Source: Desulfovibrionaceae bacterium
GTDB taxonomy: Bacteria; Desulfobacterota; Desulfovibrionia; Desulfovibrionales; Desulfovibrionaceae
Assembly (NCBI GenBank): GCA_009783115.1
Contig: WRHT01000024.1
Coordinates: forward strand, 1 to 11,136
Direction of reading: 5' to 3'
DNA: 11,136 bases
This document shows, in pieces, positions 1 through 7,457 of the stretch (the first letter of the stretch is position 1; each line of letters starts with the position of its first letter). The position numbers and the translations under genes are program-made. Below the pieces are notes generated by a model, which was not told the DNA's origin, made no database searches, and saw nothing but the letters and a program-made list of their open reading frames with translations.

Positions 1-1664
1 AAGTCCTCTCGCAAGCCCACGGCCTTTTCCGGCGGAAAACCCAGATGGGCATACTGCTCTCCGGCCAAGGGCAAAAGGCGCTCCGCCGCCGCCAGGCTGG
101 CTTTCTGGGAGCGGAGCGAGGGCGTAAAAAACGCGCCTGCCAGACCCCCGCCCGCCCGCTCAGCCAGGATTTCCTCCTTTTCCAGCAGTTCTTCCCGGTC
201 CCGGCCGGAAAGAATGAAATACCCGCCCGTTCCCGGGGAACCGGCCAGCCTGGAGGCCAACCTTTCAGACTCCAACAGATCCGCGGGCATATGGTAAAGC
301 TGATCCAGCCGGTTCTCCACCCTCAATTCCTCCCATTGCGCCGCAAGTCCGAAGAGCGCCGGCGGAATCAGGAGCAGGGCCGCTTTCCGGCGTGAAGCGA
401 AACCGGGCAAGCGCGAAAGGAAGCTGCGGGCGCGCCCTCCCAAATCCGCCGGCCCTGGCGGAAGGCAGGGAAAGAGACAGTTCACCGACAAAAAGGAACT
501 CAGCAAACCCGCGGCGGTGAAAAGGGCGAATTGCTTCAAAATGGTAAAAGGCGCGAAAAAAACGGCTATAAAACAGATCTCGGAAGACAACAGGCAGAGC
601 AGCATGGCCCGCCGCGCCCCGGCCCGCTCTTCCGGGGCGGCGCCTTCCCGCTGGTGCGCGAAATGATGGATGGAATAGTCAATGCTGATGCCGATGAGGG
701 TGGTTCCAAAAACAAAGGTGAGCAGATGGATTTCGTGAAAAAAAACCAGCACGGTCCCGGAGGCGGCCAGGATCGAACAGGCGATCATGGCCAGGGTGGC
801 CAGTATGGGCAAGAAAGAACGGTAAACCAGGAAGAAAAGCAGGACGATCAGGCCCAGGCTCACCACGGAAATGAGGCTTATTTCGCGCTCCGCGGCCGCG
901 GCCGCGGCCTGGCTGTGAAAGGGCGGTCCGGAATACACCACGGCCAGTTCCGGGTCGTCGGACTCAAGTCCGGCGCAGAAGTCCCGGATCTCCGCCAGGG
1001 CGCCAGCGCCGGAAACGGAGGCCGCCCCAGGAGTGAGCGACCCTTGCAACTGCACGTACCATTTGCCTTCCAGACGGCCCGCCAGTACCCCCTCCTGCGG
1101 GGAAAGAAGCCCGGACTGCAAGCCGGATCCGAACAAGCCGCGCATAGCCCGCTGGGTCAGCAAAAAAGGATCGTCTTCCAGGTACTCCAAACCCGGCAGA
1201 CTGATCGGCCCAAAGGCCAGGGCCAGGGCCTCGGCCGCCAGGCTCCCGGCCAGGCCATCTTCCAGCAGGGCGCGGTCTTCCGGGCCGAGAAACAGGTAAC
1301 GGTAGTGGTGCAGATAGGCAAGGAGCCGTTCCAGAGGCTGAATTTCCAAATCCAGGCGCTGAAAAACGCCGGAGGCGGCCAAACGATCCCGGATCCCGGA
1401 GGCCTTTTCTCTGGCCACAGCCAGATCAGGATGCCCCGCCAGAATGCGTAAATCCCCGGCATCCCGGAGGGTCCAGGCCTTTTCCACCGCCGCAAGCTCG
1501 CCGCCGGATCTGCCGGTTCTGTAAGACTGGGGTAAAAGTTCGGCCAAATCCGCCTGAATGCGAAAAGGACCATAAAAAAACCAGCTCCAGATCAGGGCCA
1601 GGGCCAAGGCCAAGTGAACGGCCAGCCAGGCCGACGGCTTATTTGCCAAAGAGCGCCCGTTCAC
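1..1664 (-). CDS. MMPL/RND-family exporter of the aryl polyene cluster (C-terminus beyond the window)
   Basis: An open frame runs off the left edge, so about 554 N-terminal residues are visible. It shows the MMPL/RND plan: one helix near residues 13-30, a large periplasmic domain (about 31-262), then a helix bundle near 265-282, 285-307, 311-328, 355-372 and 376-398. A linker and another helix (about 427-442) open the second half, which leads into a second periplasmic domain. The fourth bundle segment carries the family signature GISIDYSIHHFAH (325-337), whose Asp is the expected proton-relay residue. The start is uncertain: GTG at 1664 is the first start codon after an in-frame stop, and TTG at 1649 is an alternative. 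Neither has a strong ribosome site. Either start overlaps the end of the LolA-like gene, which suggests coupled translation. MMPL exporters follow LolA-like genes in APE clusters (apeM position), so transport of the polyene lipid is inferred. An alanine run (about 253-258) lies just before the second helix. Confidence 0.9.
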   Translation of the reverse strand, partial: MNGRSLANKPSAWLAVHLALALALIWSWFFYGPFRIQADLAELLPQSYRTGRSGGELAAVEKAWTLRDAGDLRILAGHPDLAVAREKASGIRDRLAASGVFQRLDLEIQPLERLLAYLHHYRYLFLGPEDRALLEDGLAGSLAAEALALAFGPISLPGLEYLEDDPFLLTQRAMRGLFGSGLQSGLLSPQEGVLAGRLEGKWYVQLQGSLTPGAASVSGAGALAEIRDFCAGLESDDPELAVVYSGPPFHSQAAAAAAEREISLISVVSLGLIVLLFFLVYRSFLPILATLAMIACSILAASGTVLVFFHEIHLLTFVFGTTLIGISIDYSIHHFAHQREGAAPEERAGARRAMLLCLLSSEICFIAVFFAPFTILKQFALFTAAGLLSSFLSVNCLFPCLPPGPADLGGRARSFLSRLPGFASRRKAALLLIPPALFGLAAQWEELRVENRLDQLYHMPADLLESERLASRLAGSPGTGGYFILSGRDREELLEKEEILAERAGGGLAGAFFTPSLRSQKASLAAAERLLPLAGEQYAHLGFPPEKAVGLRED

Positions 1665-2334
1665 GCTCGCTCAACCCGTACGGCCCATCTGGCCCATCTG
1701 GATAGACATGCCCGGATAGCTCATATTCAATACGGTCGCCGCCGGCTTCATCCACCGCCACCCGGCGCAAGACCGTATCCCCGGACAAACTGATGCGGGC
1801 GATGAAGGCGCCGATCCCCCCATCCGCCGGGACAAGGCCCAGAAACCAACGCGGCCCGCCGGCCTGGAAAAAGACCTGGAATTCTTCCCCGAGCGCCTCC
1901 CCTTGCCCGGAAAACACCAACCGCATGACTCGGGCCAGACGCATAAAAGTTTCGTTGCCGGAGGCCTCCAGCCGGGTATCCTGGCCGCCGGGCACGGACT
2001 GGATGACATAATCCGGTCCCAGCGCCATGGTAGAGGGGAAGGGAGCGATGGTTTCCCAGACCAGGCCGAAGTCCCTGGCGATAATAAAATGCCCGCTGGA
2101 TTCCAGGACGCGGCCCAGGCGCTTGAGGATCTTCTTCTGCCGGAATTCTCCCCGGACCAAGGGACGGGCGGACAGAGCAGCGCAGACTTCCCGGAAACGG
2201 GGAAGGTTTTCCTCATCCAGGGAGCGGACAAAGGGATCTCTTTCGTCCTGGACGCCGGAACACACGGCGTAAGGGCAGGCCCAAAGCCCCAACCAGGCCA
2301 GGCCCAGCACGGCCGCCCTCAGGCCGATGCGCAT
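1639..2334 (-). CDS. LolA-like outer membrane lipoprotein carrier protein, APE-cluster type
   Basis: This 231-residue protein has an N-terminal hydrophobic segment (about residues 5-26, rich in Leu, Ala and Trp) that looks like a Sec signal, so the mature protein should be periplasmic. The body reads as a LolA-type half-barrel: a conserved-looking G-E-F-x-Q-x-K stretch near 62-67, then alternating strands and a W-E-T segment near 93. LolA proteins carry acylated cargo across the periplasm. This copy is a cluster-specific paralogue next to an MMPL exporter, the same pair seen in APE clusters (apeL position), so I infer that it carries the aryl polyene lipid or helps load it onto the outer membrane. 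Its ATG shares one base with the TGA of the thioesterase gene (TGATG), with a GGGGAG ribosome site upstream. The C-terminus holds a tandem Asp-Gly-Pro repeat encoded by a duplicated 9-base unit near 1682-1699. Assignment to the superfamily is good; the cargo is inferred. Confidence 0.85.
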   Translation of the reverse strand: MRIGLRAAVLGLAWLGLWACPYAVCSGVQDERDPFVRSLDEENLPRFREVCAALSARPLVRGEFRQKKILKRLGRVLESSGHFIIARDFGLVWETIAPFPSTMALGPDYVIQSVPGGQDTRLEASGNETFMRLARVMRLVFSGQGEALGEEFQVFFQAGGPRWFLGLVPADGGIGAFIARISLSGDTVLRRVAVDEAGGDRIEYELSGHVYPDGPDGPYGLSERERALFGK

Positions 2335-2774
2335 CAGGCGCTCTCCCCGGATCGGCCGTCCATGAAGGCTTGCACTTTTTCCAGCAGGATATCCGGGCAG
2401 ACCATGCAGGATTCGTTGCCGGACAGATCATAGGCCATCTGCGTGCTGGAGCCGCGGGTGGTCATCTTGCCCGCGGCGTTATACAGGGCGTAGCTTATAA
2501 TCAGGCAGTTCTCATATTCTTCCAGCCAAGCCCTGGCCCGCACCTTTTCCCCAAAGGTCAGGGGCTGAATATACTTGAGCGAGACGCCGATTACCGGGAA
2601 GGCGTAGCCACTATCGCGCATCTCCAGGTAGCCGTAGCCAAGCGCGTTCAACAAGGCGCAACGGGCCTTCTCAAAATATTTCAAGTAATGGCCGTGCCAG
2701 ACCACCTGCATGGAATCCACATCGTAAAATTCCACCTGGAACTCAATCTCAATGCTCGGCGTTGACCGCGGCAT
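2334..2774 (-). CDS. 4HBT hot-dog thioesterase (YbgC-like), APE cluster
   Basis: I chose the ATG at 2774, giving 146 residues, because GGAGAAG lies just upstream. A longer in-frame start at 2861 would lie deep inside the glycosyltransferase gene and adds an unlikely N-terminus. The protein has the single hot-dog length of YbgC/4HBT acyl thioesterases. Its N-terminal motif is Y-D-V-D-S-M-Q-V-V-W-H-G-H-Y (residues 17-30), followed by L-K-Y-F-E-K-A-R. This matches the family pattern in which the second Asp (D20 here) is catalytic and H27 lies in the active site. It should hydrolyse acyl-ACP or acyl-CoA thioesters in the cytoplasm. In APE clusters a thioesterase sits between the glycosyltransferase/acyltransferase and the LolA-like gene (apeK position), so release or proofreading of polyene or starter intermediates is inferred. 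It overlaps the upstream gene by 26 bases and the downstream gene by one. Confidence 0.85.
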   Translation of the reverse strand: MPRSTPSIEIEFQVEFYDVDSMQVVWHGHYLKYFEKARCALLNALGYGYLEMRDSGYAFPVIGVSLKYIQPLTFGEKVRARAWLEEYENCLIISYALYNAAGKMTTRGSSTQMAYDLSGNESCMVCPDILLEKVQAFMDGRSGESA

Positions 2775-4464
2775 GGTCTTCTCCACCTTTGGCCCAAAAA
2801 TCATAAAAATTATACCACTGGTAGGGATGGACTTTGCAATACCCTTCGAGGCGGACGGCAAAGGCGCGGGCCAGGGCCTCGGCCCGTTTCATCCTTGCGC
2901 TCCGCCGTCTTCCGGCCTGGGCGACCGGATCCAGAAGCTGCCGATGGACATGCACGGCATAGGCCGGGGAGAGACTGAAGCCGGGCCGCCGCAGGGCGAA
3001 AATGAAATAAACCGGCGCCTCCAGCAAGGCGGCCAGGAAAAAGGCCCCCTGCCCAAAAGGAGCCTCTCCCTGTAAAAAGGGCAGCAAAAAATACTTTTCC
3101 TTGGCCGCGGGAGAGGTCCTGTCCCCGGCGATGACCACCAGACCCCCGGAGGCAATGCTGTCCTGCAAGCGGCTGATCGTCTCCGGCCCCAGATCGGCGG
3201 TGTTGAGCACCCGCAGGGCCACTCCCGGATTAAGCGCACGCAGGAGACCGTCAAAACGCGGGGTGATCTCCAAGTTTACCAGGGCGGTGACCTCCAGGGG
3301 AATTTCCCGCTGAAAATGCGCCAAGGCGCGCAAAAATTCCATGTTGCCCAAGTGCGAGCATATGAGCAGCGCCCCCTGCCCCCTTTGCAGATCCTGCCGC
3401 AAAGCTCCCACGTCATCCGCCTGATAAAGCAAATCCAGACCCTTGCCTCCGCCGCTCCAGACTTTCAGTTTTTCCAGCAGAGCCAGGGAAAAACTGCGTA
3501 TATGCAGGTAAGAATAGAACCGTGCCTTCTTTCCCTCCATTGCCAGCGCCGCCCGCGCCTTTAGCAGAAAACGGCGCGATTCGCGCCGGGCCTGGGGAAC
3601 GAAAAAATAATAAAATAAACTCACCGGAAAAGTCAAAAGGCCCAGCAGAGGCATGGGCAGAGGGCGCAGACAGAAGAGCAGGGACAGGGCCAACCCGGAT
3701 CCCTGTTCCTTTTTCTCGGACCAGTGCGGGGAATAAGGCGCCTTGCGCGCCATACGGCCGGGCAGGGAGCAAAGCATCTTGCAAAAGAGCCGGGCAAAGA
3801 CCCAGCTCAGGCGCAGGTTATCCCGCAGGGGGCGGAAGTGCGAAAGGCCGCCCTCAGGGTAGGTCACCCGCACCGGGTAAAAAATCAAGGGAACTCCGTC
3901 CAGGCGCAGACGGACAAGGATATCGGCGTCAAAGCCCATGCGGCGATCCCAACAGCAGCTTTGCAAAAGACGCAGGCTCTTTTCCACCGGGTAAACCCGG
4001 AAACCGCACAGGGCGTCCTTTATGTCCGTGGACAGGGTAACAATGCGGCTCCAGACATTGGCCACTTCCCGCCCGTACCTGCGGCTGGCCGGGACCGAGG
4101 CGTCATACTCCGGATAGCCGCAGACCGCCGCTTCCGGATTGGCTGCCGCGGCCTCCAAAAAAAAGGCGCAGGCCCCGAGATCATGCTGTCCATCGGCATC
4201 CACCTGCAAAACATGCGTAAGTCCCAGAACCAGGGCCAGATCCAGACCGGCGCAAATGGCCGCGCCCTTGCCGGAATTTTTCTCCAGGCGCGTCAGACGG
4301 ACCAGCGGACAGGCGGCGGCCGCTTCTTCCAGGGCCTCGCGGGTCTCTTCACCGCTCCCGTCGTCCACCAGGATAATGGGCAACCCGTGCCGGCCCAGTT
4401 CAGGGATCATGGCTGCCGCCATCGGGCCGTGGTTATAGACCGGGATGAGAAAGCCCTGTTTCAT
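2749..4464 (-). CDS. apeJ: Bifunctional GT2 glycosyltransferase / LpxL-type lipid acyltransferase, ApeJ-like
   Basis: This 571-residue protein has two domains. The N-terminal part (about 1-235) is a GT-A glycosyltransferase of family 2, with V-D-D-G-S at 33-37 and V-D-A-D-G-Q-H-D at 88-95. It most resembles dolichyl-phosphate or polyprenyl-glycosyl transferases. After a hydrophobic stretch (about 260-290) comes an LpxL/HtrB-type acyltransferase with H-L-G-N-M-E at 371-376 (HX4E catalytic pair), A-G-D-R-T at 446-450, and the aromatic end H-P-Y-Q-W-Y-N-F-Y-D-F-W (546-557) usual for this superfamily. I infer that it transfers a sugar and an acyl chain while assembling the APE glycolipid at the inner membrane. 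The same fusion is a regular APE-cluster gene. Its ATG overlaps the ligase stop as ATGA, and it overlaps the thioesterase start by 26 bases. A run of eight T (4157-4164) lies in its coding sequence, in frame. The sugar and acyl donors cannot be read from the sequence. Confidence 0.88.
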   Translation of the reverse strand: MKQGFLIPVYNHGPMAAAMIPELGRHGLPIILVDDGSGEETREALEEAAAACPLVRLTRLEKNSGKGAAICAGLDLALVLGLTHVLQVDADGQHDLGACAFFLEAAAANPEAAVCGYPEYDASVPASRRYGREVANVWSRIVTLSTDIKDALCGFRVYPVEKSLRLLQSCCWDRRMGFDADILVRLRLDGVPLIFYPVRVTYPEGGLSHFRPLRDNLRLSWVFARLFCKMLCSLPGRMARKAPYSPHWSEKKEQGSGLALSLLFCLRPLPMPLLGLLTFPVSLFYYFFVPQARRESRRFLLKARAALAMEGKKARFYSYLHIRSFSLALLEKLKVWSGGGKGLDLLYQADDVGALRQDLQRGQGALLICSHLGNMEFLRALAHFQREIPLEVTALVNLEITPRFDGLLRALNPGVALRVLNTADLGPETISRLQDSIASGGLVVIAGDRTSPAAKEKYFLLPFLQGEAPFGQGAFFLAALLEAPVYFIFALRRPGFSLSPAYAVHVHRQLLDPVAQAGRRRSARMKRAEALARAFAVRLEGYCKVHPYQWYNFYDFWAKGGEDHAAVNAEH

Positions 4465-6853
4465 GTCCCGGATCCCAGCAATAAAGACCCGGAAGAAAAA
4501 ATTTCCTTTCCGCCCGCGCTATCCATAATCTTGAAACTAAGCAAACGCTCTTCCGGAACATGCTTGAGAGAAATACACACCCGCGCCCCAGGCCGGATAA
4601 AACGGGAAAACTTGATGCGCTTGGCGCGCTCCAGGGCCGGCGAGCTTCCCAGGTGGCGGGCGGCCAGACGCAGGACGATCTCCATCTGGGCCACCCCGGA
4701 GAGCAGGGGAAAAGAAGGAAAATGCCCGTCAAAATAAAGGCTGTCCTCAGGCAGGGTCAATTCCAGGAGCAGCTCGCCCTCTTTTTGTTCCAGCACCTTT
4801 GCCGGGGGCAGGCTCCGGAAAGGAGACGGAGCGGACGCGGCGGCGTCTGCAAAACAGGCTTCCAGGGCGTTCCGGCTTTTCTTGCCCTGGGCGTCGCAGG
4901 GCAGGACCTCAAGGTAACGCCATTTTTTGGGGATCAGCACGCTTTCAAAAAAACGCCGCAGAAATTCGCTAAAATAGCTGTTTAACACACGCAGGGGCTG
5001 ATCGCGGAACTTTTTCCGGCCCTCTTCATTCAGCACCAGAACGGCAGCCAAAATCTGCCGCCGGACCGCGCCTTTGCCGGACAGAGGTAGCACGCAGGCT
5101 TCCTCCAGCAATCCGGACTGCATGAGACGTCCCTCCACTTCCGGCAGGGAAATGCGTTTTTCCTCTATCTTAACCACCGAATCCGCCCGGCCGCGCAACA
5201 GCAGCCGCCGTCCTTCCAGGAGTTCCGCCAAATCCCCGGTAACCAGCCCGGCCGGGTCCGCAATATAAGGCGATCGCACCGTGAGCCGCCCCTCGCCGTC
5301 CAGTCCGGCCTCCACTCCGGGGTAAAGCGTCCAGGCCTCGCCTTCGCTGAGACGCCTCCAGGCGATGCCGTTGCTCTCCGTGCTGCCGTAGACCTCCAGC
5401 GGACAAATTCCAAAAATTTTTTCCGTCCGGGCAGCGGTATCCTTGTCAACCGCGCCGCCGGAAGTAAAAATCCAGAACCTCCCCGGCGCGCTGAAACCTT
5501 CCCCCCCCAAATCCTCCCCGATACGCTTGAGAAAGGCCGGCACGGTAATGAACACCCAAGGATCCCTGGACAAAAGCGCCAGTTCTTCCGGGCAGCGGAC
5601 GCGCTCCCGCCGGAAAGGCAGGCCTGCCGTAAAAGGCAGGGCCACGGCAAAGAGCACTCCGTAAATATGCTGCGGGCTGACCGTGGAACAAAGCCTGCGC
5701 CCGTAAAAATCCGCTCCCCATTGCTCAAGGACGCCGAGATTGTCCTTTTCCAGTTCAACCAGCCGGTGGGTGACGGCCTTGGGTTTTCCGGTGCTCCCGG
5801 AGGTCAGCAGGGTAATCAGGCTCTTTTCCGGACAGATGGGAGGGGTATGGGCCGCTTCCTCCAGAGAGACCCGGACGGCCAGCAATTCCTCAACCGCCAG
5901 CGCCGCCAGATTCGGCGCGCCTCCCGAGGCGGGGGGGGGCAAGGGCTGATCCGTCAGCAGGCCAATATGCCCGGCCTCAAGTTCTCTCAACCTTTCGGGA
6001 GGCAGGGAAGGCATGAGGGTCACCCCGGACCCGCATTGCAGCACGGCGGCCAGGCTGACCAAAAAATGCCAATAATCCTCACAGCACAGAAGCCAGGATC
6101 TTTCGCCCGCATCTTCCGTCCCGGTTCCAGTCTTTTGCAGGGCCTGAATTCCCCGGCGGATCTTCGCCGTATCCTCCAGAAAATCCCCCCAGGTCTTCCA
6201 GGAGCCGTCTTCACCAAAACAGAGCTTCTCTCCTGGCGCCCTTGCCCCGGCCTCTACCCGCGAAAGCGGAACCGCCCTGGGCATATTTTTACGCGCCGCT
6301 TTCCGCGTCATAAACTCCCCCGCGAACATCGCACCGATCAATATGTAGGAAACGCCCCCATTATAAACAGCCCATACCGCCTCCGAGGCGCAAAGTGCCG
6401 TCCACAACGCCAGGCCGCCGTTGCCGGCAAAAAAAACGCACCATGCCCAAGTGACTTTGCGGCAGTATGCCTCCACCGCCTTTTCCGCCAAGGATCCCCG
6501 GATGCTTTTATCCTGACGCAGGGCGAAACGAAAAATTAAGGCCGGCGGGCAGGCCAGCGAGACGCCGAAAAGAACCAGCAGGGACGCGCTGACCAGGGCC
6601 GGGTATAATTTCAGAACCAGGGCCGAACCGCTGAGAAGCCCGGCCAGCCCCACGCCCATAAACAGCAGCGCGGGCAAAAAAAAACCCGGGAACGGCCGGG
6701 CGTCTTATTCAGGACCAGGGACAAGAGATGGAACGCCCCAAAAAACAGAAGCAACAGGGCCAGCCAGGACACCCGCGTCTGCCGGATCGCCAGCAGGTAG
6801 AAAACCAGGAGCGGGTAAAGCGCGCCCGCCAAATATGCCGCCCGCCTGAACAT
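4461..6853 (-). CDS. apeH: Membrane domain (COG4648) - acyl-ACP/AMP ligase - hot-dog dehydratase fusion, frame broken at a T9 run
   Basis: Conventional decoding gives two pieces. The first starts at ATG 6853 (AGGG just upstream, 10 bases after the ACP stop) and stops at 6611. The second is an open frame whose first start-like codon is TTG at 6677. Both read as one protein if the ribosome or polymerase slips -1 on the T9 run at 6676-6684, giving 797 residues. Residues 1-190 form a COG4648 membrane domain with about six helices and the conserved-looking K-L-Y-P (82-85), N-G-G (145-147) and Y-N-G (164-166). Residues about 200-670 are an adenylate-forming ligase: L-T-S-G-S-T-G-K-P-K (350-359), V-Y-G-S-T-E-S-N (488-495), T-G-D-L (539-542) and the A10-type lysine in G-K-K-S-R-N (657-662). 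Residues about 680-797 are a FabZ/FabA-type dehydratase with Y-F-D-G-H-F-P (707-713; His 711) and L-L-S-G-V-A-Q. The likely role is activating the aryl starter onto an ACP and dehydrating chain intermediates. A real pseudogene, phase variation or sequencing error are alternatives. Confidence 0.82.
5501..5508. repeat. C8/G8 homopolymer inside the ligase coding region
   Basis: Eight C on the plus strand read as G8 in the gene and encode the Gly-Gly of L-G-G-E-G-F. It is in frame at the present length. With the T9 and C9 runs it is the third long mononucleotide run in the same gene. Confidence 0.9.
5931..5939. repeat. G9/C9 homopolymer inside the ligase coding region
   Basis: Nine G on the plus strand read as CCC CCC CCC on the coding strand and encode Pro-Pro-Pro in a loop before the ligase P-loop (797-residue numbering about 306-308). 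The current length is in frame; gain or loss of one base would truncate the ligase and dehydratase domains. Confidence 0.9.
6674..6685 (-). other. Slippery T9 run joining two frames of the ligase fusion gene
   Basis: On the minus strand the sequence reads G-T9-G-C. In the upstream frame the codons are GTT TTT TTT TGC. A -1 slip on TTT TTT makes the next codon TTG, which enters the long downstream frame without a stop. This is an ideal U-rich slippery sequence for ribosomal -1 frameshifting, and it also suits RNA polymerase slippage or replication slippage. The unshifted frame ends at 6611 after a 21-residue tail that does not look like a membrane helix. The junction lies at the start of the third predicted helix. 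Confidence 0.7.
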
Positions 6854-6863
6854 GCCCAACCCT

Positions 6864-7112
6864 TCACGCTTCCATATGCATCCCGGCCAGCACCTCCACC
6901 ACGTCCTGCACGGTGCGGACACGTTTGAAGTGCTCCGGCTCGATCTTGCCCGCGGCATACTTTTTCATTTTGACGATCAAATCCACCGCGTCAATGGAAT
7001 CCAATTCCAAATCCTCCACCAGGGAAGCCCCGGGGGTGACCCACGCGGGATCAAGATCAAACTCCCGCACCAGTATTTCTTTCAGTTTGTCAAAAATTTC
7101 CTCTTTGGTCAT
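6864..7112 (-). CDS. apeF: Acyl carrier protein (second of the pair), APE cluster
   Basis: This 82-residue acidic protein has the ACP four-helix pattern and the phosphopantetheine site in D-L-E-L-D-S-I-D-A-V-D-L, with Ser 39 as the attachment residue. The start ATG overlaps the stop of the preceding ACP gene as ATGA and has GGAAGGGAAG upstream. It is followed after 10 bases by the membrane domain/ligase gene. APE clusters carry two adjacent ACP genes (apeE and apeF in enterobacteria); the letter given here rests on order only. It should carry the aryl starter or the growing polyene as a thioester in the cytoplasm. The helix after the Ser (residues about 40-50) differs clearly from the first ACP, so the two probably dock with different partners, for example ligase/ketosynthase versus acyltransferase. 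Confidence in the ACP call is high; the division of labour is inferred. Confidence 0.93.
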   Translation of the reverse strand: MTKEEIFDKLKEILVREFDLDPAWVTPGASLVEDLELDSIDAVDLIVKMKKYAAGKIEPEHFKRVRTVQDVVEVLAGMHMEA

Positions 7113-7378
7113 GCGCTCTTCCCTTCCATTTCCGCCTCGATATACGCGGCCAGGGCATTTACCGATGCGAAATGCCGCTTGTTATCCGCATTACGGGCGT
7201 TGAACCTGACGCCGAACTTCTTTTTTATAGCCAGCCCCAGCTCCAAGGCATCTATGGAATCCAGACCCAGACCTTCCCCGAATAGAGGCGCTTCGTCCAC
7301 GATATCCTCGGGCCGCACCTCCTCAAGCTCCAGGGAATCAATGATCAATTCCTTAATGCGTATTTTCAGATCATCCAT
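7109..7378 (-). CDS. apeE: Acyl carrier protein (first of the pair), APE cluster
   Basis: This 89-residue ACP has L-G-L-D-S-I-D-A-L-E-L and Ser 41 as the likely phosphopantetheine attachment site. A basic stretch (K-K-K at about 52-54) follows the recognition helix, and the C-terminal helix ends in M-E-G-K-S-A. The start codon has GGAG seven bases upstream. The gene comes 75 bases after the deacetylase lipoprotein gene, the longest gap inside the operon, and overlaps the second ACP gene by four bases. It presumably carries acyl chains for the type II polyene synthase. The symbol is given by position in the cluster, not by sequence alone; which ACP serves the starter ligase and which serves elongation cannot be told from sequence. 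Confidence 0.93.
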   Translation of the reverse strand: MDDLKIRIKELIIDSLELEEVRPEDIVDEAPLFGEGLGLDSIDALELGLAIKKKFGVRFNARNADNKRHFASVNALAAYIEAEMEGKSA

Positions 7379-7457
7379 AACGCCGCTCCATTGGCCGGGG
7401 ACATACTCTCGCGCCGCACAGCCGAAGAAATCTGCTATAAAAACACCGCCCTGTCAA
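7379..7457 (-). promoter_or_regulatory. Possible internal promoter in the gap before the ACP pair
   Basis: The 75-base gap between the deacetylase stop and the first ACP start contains an exact TTGACA (7452-7457, overlapping the deacetylase stop codon). Seventeen bases downstream is CAGATT, a poor -10 match (3 of 6). A T-rich stretch lies between them. No stem-loop with a T run was found, so a terminator is not supported. Confidence 0.22.

Noticed and set aside
888..908. Tandem GGCCGC repeat
   Set aside because: It is in-frame alanine coding within the exporter; a low-complexity codon run explains it without a regulatory role.
531..1451. Long plus-strand open frame of 306 codons
   Set aside because: It is antisense to the MMPL exporter frame, has Gly/Gln/Arg-rich composition typical of a shadow frame in GC-rich DNA, and shows no family motif.
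2775..2861. Upstream extension of the thioesterase to ATG 2861
   Set aside because: The added 29 residues lie inside the conserved end of the glycosyltransferase/acyltransferase gene, and the internal ATG 2774 has a much better ribosome site.
3724..6539. Long plus-strand open frames at 3724-4737 and 5667-6539
   Set aside because: Both are antisense to the glycosyltransferase and ligase genes, whose motifs are clear; the plus frames show none.
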